From the NCBI GenBank assembly GCA_900539255.1, contig UQBJ01000010.1, positions 1-53,684 of the forward strand: a stretch of 53,684 bases of DNA, written 5' to 3'. The notes below the pieces were generated by a model. It was not told where the DNA came from. It worked only from the letters and a program-made list of their open reading frames with translations, and did not search any database. The number at the start of each line of letters is the position of its first letter. Positions within the stretch are counted from its first letter, which is position 1. This document shows, piece after piece, positions 8,846-16,782 of the stretch. The stretch is from an uncultured Campylobacter sp. (lineage in GTDB: Bacteria; Campylobacterota; Campylobacteria; Campylobacterales; Campylobacteraceae). Made by a program: the position numbers and the translations under genes.

Positions 8846-10369
8846 ATGGACAAACTCTCATCAGGCGTAAGTTTAGCTGGGCTTTACAGCACTTTATTAG
8901 ACTCAAAGCGAGCAAATATCGCTGCCAAAGACAAAGCCGCCTTGCTTGAAGAGAGTCAAAAACCCATTCAAAGTGCCATAAAAACGACTCCAAACGACAA
9001 TTACTCCGCTTCATATATAGGCGATTTCGTCAAAGTTGCCTTTGAAGATGAGCGCAGCAAACAGCTTGTGAGCGTGAATTTAAGCACCCGCAATTTACTC
9101 AGGCTCATCTCGCATTTTGGTGGCGAAAACAACTTTTTCGTGCGAAATGACGGCGTGGTAAGGCTTAACGGCGATGCGCAAAACTTTGTCTCGGGCTGGT
9201 TCGACAAGGTGGCTTATGAGATGAATTTACTCGGCGCAGATACTGATAAAAACGGGCTTATCTCTGGCGATGAGCTAGCAAACACCTTTTTTTACGAAAA
9301 CCCTTATGTGTATGGCAACGCTAAAAAAGCCGAAGATGTCAGCATTTACACGCTTACGGGTGGTGCTAAAATCGCTTACGATGAAAGCGATTTGCGTGGC
9401 GTGCAAATCGAGCGAGTGATTGATGGCTCGTTAAATGCGCTGCTTGATGGGGACAAAAATATGGACGGCAAAATCACCTTTGTAGAGCATTTTGGCGGCA
9501 AGATGATGGCGCTTGGTAGCGTAGAAATGGAGCTTAAAGGCGGCTCAAATGCGGGCTTTAACCCCTTTGAATTTATGCTTGAAGAGCTTAAAAAAATGCT
9601 TGAAGAGTTGCAGCAAAAGTTGCAAAAGGGCTTAAAAAGTGCGGACAAACTCAAAGAAAAAGCCGCTACACAGGGCTTGCAAGCCTTAAATAGTATGGAG
9701 TTAGAGCTTTTAAAAAGTCAAAATCCGCTGGATTATGAAAGGCTTAAAAACGGGCAAAATGTGGCTTTATCGGGGCAAAATGGCGCAAAAAATTTGGGCG
9801 AAAATTTGAATTTAAACGAGCAAAATTCAGCCCTTTCAAGCGAAAATTTAAATTTAAATGAGAAAAAAACAAGGCTTTCAAACCAAACTCAAAGCGACAA
9901 AAACGCGCTAAATTTAAGCCCACAGGCTGAATTTGACGAGCAAATAAACAAAACAGGCAGCGAAAGTGCGGAATTTAAAAATGAAAACGCCACAAATCAA
10001 AACGCTAATTTTGTGAGCCAAAATACTACATTTACAAATCAAAGCACGCAATTTTCACGCCAAAACTCTAACTTTGCAAGTCAAAGTGCTAAATTTCAAA
10101 GTGAAAATGCTGAATTTAAAAACGAGAACGCTACAAACCAAAACGCTCAATTTACGAACAAAAACAAGCCTTTGACAAAGGATTTACGCCAAATCAACGA
10201 GCTTTTGAGCGTGCTAAATAATGCCGCAAACAAAAGCCTTTTGTCAAGCCAAAGCCAAAACAAGCTCAAAGCCCTTGAAAATTTGCATTCGCTAGCTAGC
10301 TCATTAAGTAAGGATTTACGCGCGCAAATTCAAGCAAAAAGCATTAAAATCGTGGATTTTAGGGTTTGA
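8846..10369 (+). CDS. Large EF-hand protein with an Asn/Gln/Ser-rich tail
   Basis: 507 residues, not recognised as a named family. Two canonical 12-residue EF-hand loops are visible: D132-D134-N136-G137-I139-E143 and D203-N205-D207-G208-I210-E214. Both have all calcium ligands in place. Residues about 233-280 form a Lys/Glu/Leu coiled coil. From about 310 to 430 there is a degenerate repeat of units such as AEFKNENATNQNA (twice), rich in Asn, Gln, Ser and Phe. The tail end (about 435-500) is helical again. There is no signal peptide. The repeat section is unusually rich in AAATTT/GAATTT. It is divergent from cmoB. A surface or secretion-linked calcium role is possible but not shown. Confidence 0.75.
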   Translation: MDKLSSGVSLAGLYSTLLDSKRANIAAKDKAALLEESQKPIQSAIKTTPNDNYSASYIGDFVKVAFEDERSKQLVSVNLSTRNLLRLISHFGGENNFFVRNDGVVRLNGDAQNFVSGWFDKVAYEMNLLGADTDKNGLISGDELANTFFYENPYVYGNAKKAEDVSIYTLTGGAKIAYDESDLRGVQIERVIDGSLNALLDGDKNMDGKITFVEHFGGKMMALGSVEMELKGGSNAGFNPFEFMLEELKKMLEELQQKLQKGLKSADKLKEKAATQGLQALNSMELELLKSQNPLDYERLKNGQNVALSGQNGAKNLGENLNLNEQNSALSSENLNLNEKKTRLSNQTQSDKNALNLSPQAEFDEQINKTGSESAEFKNENATNQNANFVSQNTTFTNQSTQFSRQNSNFASQSAKFQSENAEFKNENATNQNAQFTNKNKPLTKDLRQINELLSVLNNAANKSLLSSQSQNKLKALENLHSLASSLSKDLRAQIQAKSIKIVDFRV

Positions 10370-10387
10370 AATAACATAAATTTTGTG

Positions 10388-10393
10388 TAAAAT
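10388..10393 (+). promoter_or_regulatory. Probable -10 element of the small ORF
   Basis: TTTTGTGTAAAAT ends here and resembles the uvrB promoter (TTTTTTGTAAAAT). The next ATG is 24 bases downstream. Confidence 0.4.
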
Positions 10394-10416
10394 TTAAAGA
10401 TTTGCGTTAAAATCAA

Positions 10417-10635
10417 ATGATAACAGCGCACACAAAACTTTTGCAACACAAAAGCGGAGAAAAACTTGCACGCAAATACATAAAAAACGGCGGCTGCGTA
10501 ATGATGTTTTCAAGCAACGAAAAAGCCTTTATCAGCAAGCACAAAGGCAAGAGTGCGACTAAATTTTACACGGATTTTTACGACATAAAGGCTGATAAAT
10601 GCAAGTTAGATGATAAAGAGTGCAAGACTTACTAG
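10417..10635 (+). CDS. Small Lys-rich hypothetical protein
   Basis: 72 residues, basic, no recognised domain, no signal peptide or membrane segment. The C-terminus has two cysteines (KCKLDDKECK). A plausible -10 lies upstream and a good terminator hairpin follows within 14 bases of the stop, which supports an expressed unit. No clear ribosome site precedes the ATG at 10417; the internal Met pair at residues 29-30 is an alternative start. It converges with trxA. Confidence 0.5.
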   Translation: MITAHTKLLQHKSGEKLARKYIKNGGCVMMFSSNEKAFISKHKGKSATKFYTDFYDIKADKCKLDDKECKTY

Positions 10636-10648
10636 CGTGCGCAAAAGC

Positions 10649-10672
10649 AAAGCCACCCAAAAAAGTGGCTTT
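10649..10672. terminator. Bidirectional terminator between the small ORF and trxA
   Basis: AAAGCCAC pairs perfectly with GTGGCTTT around an 8-base A-rich loop, between two convergent stop codons. The outer A and T residues give T-runs on both strands. Confidence 0.75.
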
Positions 10673-10685
10673 AAAAAGCAAATCC

Positions 10686-11000
10686 TTACAGCAAGGAATT
10701 TAGCTTATCGGTGATGGTTTGCTTGCTTTGTGCACCGATGAGAGTATCAACGACTTGTCCATCTTTGAAAAAGATGAGCGTAGGTATGGAGCGCACGCCA
10801 AATTTAGCCGACAAATCCGCCTCTTCATCGGTATTTACCTTGCAGATTTTCGCCTTGCCTTCAAAATCGCCCGCCAGCTCGTCTATGACGGGGGAAAGCA
10901 TCTTGCAAGGACCGCACCAAGGCGCCCAAAAATCCACCAAAGCCACGCCTGACTCAGCCTCGCTGAAATTCGCTGAGCTTAACTCTATGTATTTTGCCAT
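10686..11000 (-). CDS. trxA: Thioredoxin 1
   Basis: 104 residues with the WCGPC redox centre (Cys29 and Cys32) after FWAP, and the cis-proline loop RSIPTL. It reduces cytoplasmic protein disulphides and is itself reduced by thioredoxin reductase. AAGGAG lies 5-6 bases before the ATG. In C. jejuni trxA (Cj0147c) is followed by trxB on the same strand; here trxB is absent and the gene ends at a bidirectional terminator. The upstream neighbours yraN and hom keep the C. jejuni order. Confidence 0.97.
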   Translation of the reverse strand: MAKYIELSSANFSEAESGVALVDFWAPWCGPCKMLSPVIDELAGDFEGKAKICKVNTDEEADLSAKFGVRSIPTLIFFKDGQVVDTLIGAQSKQTITDKLNSLL

Positions 11001-11058
11001 TTTTTCTCCTTAAATTTTTTGTAAAATGTCATTTTAGCTTAAAAAACTAAACGGCAGC

Positions 11059-11397
11059 TTAAAAAGTGATATTTTCTCTAAAATCTGTCTTATTTTTATA
11101 AATGCAGAGCAAATCCACTTGAAAATCGTTGTTTAAACCCTTTTTAAGCAGGTAAAAATTCAGCGTTTTTAGGATTTTTTCGTATTTTTTAGCATTGAGT
11201 CGGTAGCTTGCTTCATAATCTCCCTCCGTGCTTTTCACCTCGATAAAATGCAAAATTTCGTCCTTTTTGGCGATAATGTCAATCTCTCCAAATTTTGAGT
11301 GAAAGTTGCGCTCGATGATTTCAAAGCCTTGTTTTTTCAAGTAGCTTTGCGCCTTATCCTCGCCCAAAAGTCCGTTTAAATACGCTTTTAGTCCCAT
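11059..11397 (-). CDS. YraN/UPF0102 family nuclease-fold protein
   Basis: 112 residues with the UPF0102 pattern: GEDKAQSYLKKQGFEIIERN, then FGEIDIIAKKDEILHFIEVK. These supply the E, D and ExK of a PD-(D/E)XK nuclease fold. The family resembles Holliday-junction resolvases; its substrate is not established. Its start overlaps the end of hom by 10 bases. The orthologue in C. jejuni is Cj0148c in the same place. Confidence 0.85.
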   Translation of the reverse strand: MGLKAYLNGLLGEDKAQSYLKKQGFEIIERNFHSKFGEIDIIAKKDEILHFIEVKSTEGDYEASYRLNAKKYEKILKTLNFYLLKKGLNNDFQVDLLCIYKNKTDFRENITF

Positions 11398-12668
11398 TGC
11401 TCGATACGCATCATAAAGGGCTTTTCTTTGACGAAATCCTGCCTTGCAAGCTTGCTCAAAAGAGCCTGAATTTGGCGCTCAAAGCTGTGATGCGTGGTGA
11501 AATAAATCGTGCTGATAGCCTTGCTCGCCTTTGGCTTTTGCAAAAAGCTATCCACAGAAATGCCCGCCTCGCTCATCAGCTGCGTGATTTTACTCAAAAC
11601 GCCGATTTTATCCTCGACTTTAAGCCGCAAATAATACTTCGTGTAAATGTCAGCCTTCGGCACGAGCGTGAAATTCGGCTCGTTTAAAAAGCCAAGCATC
11701 GCACCTTTGGCACTTTGCGCCCTTGCATAATCCATCAAATCCGCTATCACAGCACTTGCCGTTGCCTTGCCGCCCGCACCAGCCCCATAATACAAGCTCT
11801 CGCCCAGCAAATCGCCCACCACGCTCACGGCGTTCATCACTCCGCTTACCTTAGCGAGCATTTTGCCCTTGTCTATCATCGCAGGATGCACTCTTAGCTC
11901 TACTTTGTCGCCCTTTGCTTTGGCAATGCCTAAAAGTTTGATGACAAAGTCAAATTCGCTCGCAAAATACATATCCTCCGCACTTATCTGGGTAATGCCC
12001 TCTATTAAAATGTCCTGTGGCTTTGCCCTTAAATCAAAGGCTAGGCTTGATAAAATAAGCAGCTTGTGCGCCGCGTCCAAGCCCTCTATATCAAAAGTAG
12101 GGTCAGCCTCCGCATAGCCTAAATTCTGCGCCACTTTTAACGCCTCATCAAAGCTCGTCCCATCGGCACTCATCGAGCTTAAAATATAATTGCTCGTGCC
12201 GTTTAAAATGCCATAAATTCGCCCAACTCCGTTCGCGCAAAGCCCTTCTTTTAGCACTTTGATGATGGGCAAGCCCCCAGCCACGCTTGCTTCGTAGCCA
12301 AAAAAGGTGTTTTGAGCCAGCTCTTGCAACTCATAGCGATGATAAGCAAGCATTGCTTTGTTTGCGCTTACCACAGGCTTGTTTTTAGCCAGAATTTCGC
12401 GCACGATTTCAAAGGGCGCATCAACGCCGCCCATAAGCTCGACAAAAATGTCTATGTCATCGCGCTCTAAAATCTCGCTCGCCTTTGTCGTAACGGGGAT
12501 TTGCGCCTTTGGCTTTGGCGTGCGAGCAAGGGCGATGATAGGCTTGATAGCCTTGCCACAACGCGCTTTGATAAGGCTTTGATTTGCCAGCAACGCCTCA
12601 CAAACAGCGCTTCCAACCGTGCCATAACCCAAAACCGCCACATTTATGGTGCTTTCGTCATTTTTCAT
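11388..12668 (-). CDS. hom: Homoserine dehydrogenase
   Basis: 426 residues. The N-terminal Rossmann fold begins VAVLGYGTVGSAVCE (about 10-24). The catalytic domain follows with GGLPIIK and GTSNYIL, and a C-terminal ACT domain starts around residue 350 (YYLRLKVEDKIGVLS), which usually binds threonine for feedback control. The enzyme reduces aspartate semialdehyde to homoserine on the way to threonine and methionine. In C. jejuni hom (Cj0149c) adjoins the aminotransferase Cj0150c; here a restriction-modification island separates them, starting 28 bases upstream of the hom start. Confidence 0.96.
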   Translation of the reverse strand: MKNDESTINVAVLGYGTVGSAVCEALLANQSLIKARCGKAIKPIIALARTPKPKAQIPVTTKASEILERDDIDIFVELMGGVDAPFEIVREILAKNKPVVSANKAMLAYHRYELQELAQNTFFGYEASVAGGLPIIKVLKEGLCANGVGRIYGILNGTSNYILSSMSADGTSFDEALKVAQNLGYAEADPTFDIEGLDAAHKLLILSSLAFDLRAKPQDILIEGITQISAEDMYFASEFDFVIKLLGIAKAKGDKVELRVHPAMIDKGKMLAKVSGVMNAVSVVGDLLGESLYYGAGAGGKATASAVIADLMDYARAQSAKGAMLGFLNEPNFTLVPKADIYTKYYLRLKVEDKIGVLSKITQLMSEAGISVDSFLQKPKASKAISTIYFTTHHSFERQIQALLSKLARQDFVKEKPFMMRIEQWD

Positions 12669-12696
12669 TTGTGTTCTCTTTCGTTTTTTTGTAAAT

Positions 12697-13254
12697 TTAT
12701 TGTTTTGACTTTAAATTCTTTTTAATCAACTTCTTATCAAGCCCCATTTTTGCATAAAAAAGCGCGACAACTTCTTCACGGGTTTTCACTTCAATCATTT
12801 GCTCTTTTTTAAAATCCCATTTATATCCTGCGCCTGTGCCACGCGCCCCGCGGTTGTGGAGTTTGCTAAAATCAATCTCACTAATTTTTTCAAGTCTCAT
12901 AAAAAGATTATCAGGCGCAACGCCTATAAAGCAGATGAAATCGCAATTTGGCGTGTTTTTGATATGCTCATTTTGAAATTTATCATTCACATCAAGGCTT
13001 GAAGTTTTCACTTCGATTTTAATGTCGTTGATTTTTATATCCCACTCGCCTTGGTCGCCGTCTTGATAAGCTAGGGCAATGTTGCGTTCTTTGCTAAAAA
13101 TGTCGCGCAAAAGTCGCTCGCCAAAGCTTCCGCGTTTGTCAATCTGCAAATGCCTTATCCTTGCGTATTTGCTCGTGCTTTTCCATTTTGAAGTTAAATT
13201 CACTTCATTTTCTATCTCGTCAAACACTGCATTTGCCAAACTTTCAATATCCAT
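12697..13254 (-). CDS. PD-(D/E)XK restriction endonuclease, partner of the HTH-methyltransferase
   Basis: 185 residues. The nuclease core is legible: FGERLLRD (Glu46), then D72 in GEWDIKI and E81-V-K83 in IKIEVKTS, that is D-X8-E-X-K. The start overlaps the stop of the upstream methyltransferase as TAATG, so the two are translationally coupled, as expected of a type II R-M pair. It cuts DNA lacking the partner's methylation; the recognition site cannot be read from the sequence. The stretch IKNTPNCDFICFIGV after the core is typical of type II enzymes of this size. Confidence 0.75.
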   Translation of the reverse strand: MDIESLANAVFDEIENEVNLTSKWKSTSKYARIRHLQIDKRGSFGERLLRDIFSKERNIALAYQDGDQGEWDIKINDIKIEVKTSSLDVNDKFQNEHIKNTPNCDFICFIGVAPDNLFMRLEKISEIDFSKLHNRGARGTGAGYKWDFKKEQMIEVKTREEVVALFYAKMGLDKKLIKKNLKSKQ

Positions 13255-14360
13255 TAAAACAAACCTTTATCATAAAATCCTTGCGCTATCAATGCCTCTT
13301 CGATTAAAGAAGTGCGTAAATTTAGGCTTGAATTTGTGCCTAAAAAACTCACTTGCACCCAATCAACACCTTGCAAAGCCCTTTTTACTCGCTCTTTATC
13401 CTTTAAAATCACTATACCATAGCCCCTGCGGTGCGGTAAGGCTTCAAAGTCCGTATAAATTTGCATTTGCGGTTTGCTTGCTGAGTGAAAACAAGTGCTG
13501 GGCAAGTATAAATCGCACTTATAAAGCATCGCTTTGTTTCTCGTGCTTGAACTCGTGCCGCCATCGCTTAAAGAGTAAATTTTAATGAATTCTTTGCAGG
13601 TTTTTGGCGGATTAAATTCGATATTAAGCGTTTTGTTTGCCAGCACTCTTTTGTGTGCCCAAATTTGAAAAAGCGTGGCTACCTCAACAGCCTTGCCGTT
13701 TGGATACACAAAGCTGTCAAGGGGCAGTTTTTCGCTATGCACTAACTCATAGTCTTTTATGCGTTTTTTAGGGCTGCCCTTGCCATCGCTATCAAAAAGC
13801 GGGGGCAAAATAAAGGCGATAAAATCAGCAAATTCACTTGCGTGGTTGATGAAACGCAGGGCTAAATTCCCGCGTAAGCCAAAGGGCGGATTGCCCAAAA
13901 CTATGTATTTTTGGTGCATATTTTGCGGATAAAAACTCAAAAAATTTTGACACAAAATTTCATCATTTTTATACTCCAAATCCACGCCTATGCGTGAATT
14001 TTTAGGCATTAGCTCGTAAAAACTCAAATCCCCGCAACTTGGCTCAATGAAAATATAATCATCTGCGTTAATGTTGTGGATTTGCAAAAAGTGCGAAAAG
14101 CTCTCAAAGCAGTATTTTGCCACTTCTTTTTTGGTAAAAAATTCATTATACGAGCGAAAATCAACCTTTTGTAAGTCGTATTTGTTGCCAAGCAAGAAAT
14201 TTAAGTCGTAAAGGTATTCATTTGGGATTTTTTGCGTGGCTTCCCAACGCTTCAAAGTGCCTGTGTGTAGGAAAAGTTTGTCAGCGATTTCACTGAGTGA
14301 ATGCTCTAACCTTAACTCCTTATAAACTAAATTCGCGCTGATAGCTAAATTTGCTCTCAT
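13254..14360 (-). CDS. N6-adenine DNA methyltransferase with N-terminal helix-turn-helix
   Basis: 368 residues. Motif IV is NPPFG (157-161), motif I is EPSCGD (106-111), and a motif X-like FFTKKEVAKYCF sits before it at about 74-85, giving the gamma order X-I-IV. The first 60 residues form a separate HTH-like unit, LSEIADKLFLHTGTLKRWE (22-40). This could bind DNA for target choice or repress the operon. It is upstream of and coupled to the 185-residue endonuclease. A 178-base AT-rich gap separates it from the second R-M pair, so it probably has its own promoter. Confidence 0.82.
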   Translation of the reverse strand: MRANLAISANLVYKELRLEHSLSEIADKLFLHTGTLKRWEATQKIPNEYLYDLNFLLGNKYDLQKVDFRSYNEFFTKKEVAKYCFESFSHFLQIHNINADDYIFIEPSCGDLSFYELMPKNSRIGVDLEYKNDEILCQNFLSFYPQNMHQKYIVLGNPPFGLRGNLALRFINHASEFADFIAFILPPLFDSDGKGSPKKRIKDYELVHSEKLPLDSFVYPNGKAVEVATLFQIWAHKRVLANKTLNIEFNPPKTCKEFIKIYSLSDGGTSSSTRNKAMLYKCDLYLPSTCFHSASKPQMQIYTDFEALPHRRGYGIVILKDKERVKRALQGVDWVQVSFLGTNSSLNLRTSLIEEALIAQGFYDKGLF

Positions 14361-14538
14361 TTAATGCCCTTTTATTTTGGCTAATCATAGCAAAAATGTG
14401 TAAATAAGCCTAAATTTGATAAATTTTTTCACATTTTTACTTTAAATTCCTAAATTTCAAGCATAAATTTAAAAATTTATCCAAAAATTTTTTGGCATTA
14501 TAGCAAATTAAAATAAAATTTTTACCGCCTTGCTTTTC

Positions 14539-15261
14539 TTAAAGGGCTAAAACGCTGTGATAAAGCTTGTTTAAAAATCTTTCATAATCATTAAAAATCA
14601 CGCTTCCTTCAAACTTTGCTGAATTTTTGTTTTCAAATTCAGCCTTAAATTTTTGCGAGTATTGCAAAGCCTCTCCGCTACAAAGGGCTTTATACTCATC
14701 TTTATCTCGTGCGTGGCTAAATTCGGGCAGCTTTACTACCACAAGCAAGGTTTTGTTTGGCGTGTGAAAAAAGTTTTCGACATTGTCCTCAAAAAGTTTT
14801 AGATATTTATGTAAATGATGAGCTTTTAATTCCTCGATTTTGCCTATGCTGCCGTCTTTTTCAAAATATGGCATACTCTCAGGCACGATTAAAATTTGAA
14901 AATACGGCAAGCCGTTTGAGCGCAAATTCGCCGTCTCGCCAAGCATATTTTCAAAATAATTGTTCGCATTTTGCGCGTAATTACTCATCACAAATTTAAC
15001 CGCCACGCCAGCACGCCCAGCACCATTTTGCAGCACAGAAATATCCACTGCTTTATCATAATATCTGCCAACAAGGCTTTCTTCCTTGCCATCGCCCACG
15101 CCATAGGACTTTACTTCAAATTCGTTGCCAAGCTTTTGGGTTAAATCGGTTGCGATTTTAGCGTGCAAAATTTTAAGCTTTTCGTTGCTTCTTGCACTCG
15201 TTTGCAAATATGTCTCAAATGCCCTTGTAAGCGTGGCTAGAAAGTTTTCATTTAAACTCAT
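14539..15261 (-). CDS. Probable type II restriction endonuclease, partner of the following methyltransferase
   Basis: 240 residues. A nuclease-like core reads YYDKAVDISV (Asp69, Asp73) followed by AGVAVKFVMSNYAQN with Lys89. The acidic residue of a standard ExK is Ala (A-V-K), so the third catalytic carboxylate must come from elsewhere, perhaps Glu104 in NYFENMLGE. The gene lies 18 bases downstream of an NPPY methyltransferase on the same strand, which is the main reason for the call. It is not recognisably related to the 185-residue enzyme. Confidence 0.65.
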   Translation of the reverse strand: MSLNENFLATLTRAFETYLQTSARSNEKLKILHAKIATDLTQKLGNEFEVKSYGVGDGKEESLVGRYYDKAVDISVLQNGAGRAGVAVKFVMSNYAQNANNYFENMLGETANLRSNGLPYFQILIVPESMPYFEKDGSIGKIEELKAHHLHKYLKLFEDNVENFFHTPNKTLLVVVKLPEFSHARDKDEYKALCSGEALQYSQKFKAEFENKNSAKFEGSVIFNDYERFLNKLYHSVLAL

Positions 15262-15279
15262 CTTTTATCCTTTTACTCA

Positions 15280-16773
15280 TCAAAACGCACCAAATTTATA
15301 GGCTAAAAATCGCCCCAAATCAGTGCTTGAAAAGGTATAATAACCGCCGTTTTTGTATTTGCCTAAACTTCGCACAAAGCCTAAAAATTCATTATTTCGC
15401 AAGGCTTTTTCAAAATGCTCTACGGGCAAATCACTAGCCACATAAAGCCCGCCAAAAATGCCCTCGCCAGCCTTAACCTCACAAATTCGCAAATCTTTAA
15501 GCTCACGGATAAGCGTGTTAAAGGCGATTTTGCGCTTGTGTGTGTCTTTTAGCCCTTGACTGCGCCCAAATTCAAGCCAGCTTGCACCGCGCAAATCCCT
15601 GCTTTTAAGCCGCTTTTCATACTCATCATAACGCTTTAAAACCGCACCGCTTGGCTTTATGAAAACGCCATTTTCATCATAAGGGTAAATGCACTCGCAC
15701 CATTTACCATTTGAAGCCTTGTAGGCGCGAATTTTTGGGTAAGCAAAGCCACTAAAATCGCCGAAAAAAAACGCATCGCAAAGCGTGGCAAAGCCGTTTT
15801 TCACAGCCAAAGGCTTTAAATTTAGGATTTTTTTAAATTTTGTCTCTCCTAAAAAAATCTCTCCACTTGGCAAAAAAAGATTTTCATAAGCAATTTTTCT
15901 TTTTTTCAAAATTTCGCCACTTGCAAACTCGCCACACTCTACAAATTCGCTTTTTTCGCCCTTTTTAAAGGCGCTGATAAGGCTGTAAGTAGTGATTTTG
16001 TCAAACACTTTTTCGTGCGAAAAGTCTATGATTTGAGTAAGATTTTTTTCGGCATAAATTTGCCTACGCAAACTCGCCCCAGCCTTGCTATTTAGCCACG
16101 AACTAGGCGTGATAAAAACAAGCTCGCCGCCGTTTTTTAGGCACTCAAAACCAAGCTCAAAAAAGATTAAAAACAAATCACTCATTCCCCCGCGCGTGAA
16201 TTTGCGGGCATTTTCGTTAAGATTATGCACTCTTATGTAGGGTGGATTGCCGATGATTAAGTCGATTTGGGTTTTGTAGTTTTCATAAAGTTCCAAAAAA
16301 TCGCCATTTTGTAAATTCCACGCGACATTTTTCAAGCCAAATTCGCTTGCTACCTTGTCTAAATTCTCGTGGCATTTGCTTAAAATTTCAGTATCAATCT
16401 CAACGCCGATTAAATTTGTCTCTAACTCAAACTTTAAGCGTTTTAAATCTTTTGAATGCTCTAAAAACTCGCTCGCATAACGCCTTGCAAGTGCCGTTAG
16501 AAAAGCCCCGTCCCCGCAACCTGCTTCTAAAATTTTGCGTCCGCAAAGGGCTTTGTTTTGGGGCATTTTAAGCATTAAATCCACAACAAAAGGCGGGGTA
16601 AAAACCTGCCCTAAATTTTTGCTTTTTGTAAATGTTTTTGTGAATTTTTTTAAATTTTGGGGCTTAAATTCAGCTTTTTGACGCACAAAATCATAACTTT
16701 GACTTGGAATTTCGTTGTTTGCATTAAACAAATTCACAAAAGGCGCGGTTTTGTTAGGCGTGCTTAAATTCAT
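15280..16773 (-). CDS. TaqI-like N6-adenine DNA methyltransferase
   Basis: 497 residues. Gamma-class order: motif X GQVFTPPFVVDLM (55-67), motif I LEAGCGDGAF (82-91), motif II GVEID, and motif IV IGNPPYIRV (174-182) with the catalytic NPPY. A C-terminal half of about 250 residues would form the target-recognition domain. It lies 9 bases after the alaC stop region on the same strand and is followed closely by its presumed endonuclease. Phe-rich and Lys-rich composition resembles the host genes, so the acquisition may not be very recent. Confidence 0.88.
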   Translation of the reverse strand: MNLSTPNKTAPFVNLFNANNEIPSQSYDFVRQKAEFKPQNLKKFTKTFTKSKNLGQVFTPPFVVDLMLKMPQNKALCGRKILEAGCGDGAFLTALARRYASEFLEHSKDLKRLKFELETNLIGVEIDTEILSKCHENLDKVASEFGLKNVAWNLQNGDFLELYENYKTQIDLIIGNPPYIRVHNLNENARKFTRGGMSDLFLIFFELGFECLKNGGELVFITPSSWLNSKAGASLRRQIYAEKNLTQIIDFSHEKVFDKITTYSLISAFKKGEKSEFVECGEFASGEILKKRKIAYENLFLPSGEIFLGETKFKKILNLKPLAVKNGFATLCDAFFFGDFSGFAYPKIRAYKASNGKWCECIYPYDENGVFIKPSGAVLKRYDEYEKRLKSRDLRGASWLEFGRSQGLKDTHKRKIAFNTLIRELKDLRICEVKAGEGIFGGLYVASDLPVEHFEKALRNNEFLGFVRSLGKYKNGGYYTFSSTDLGRFLAYKFGAF

Positions 16774-16782
16774 CAGCCAACT

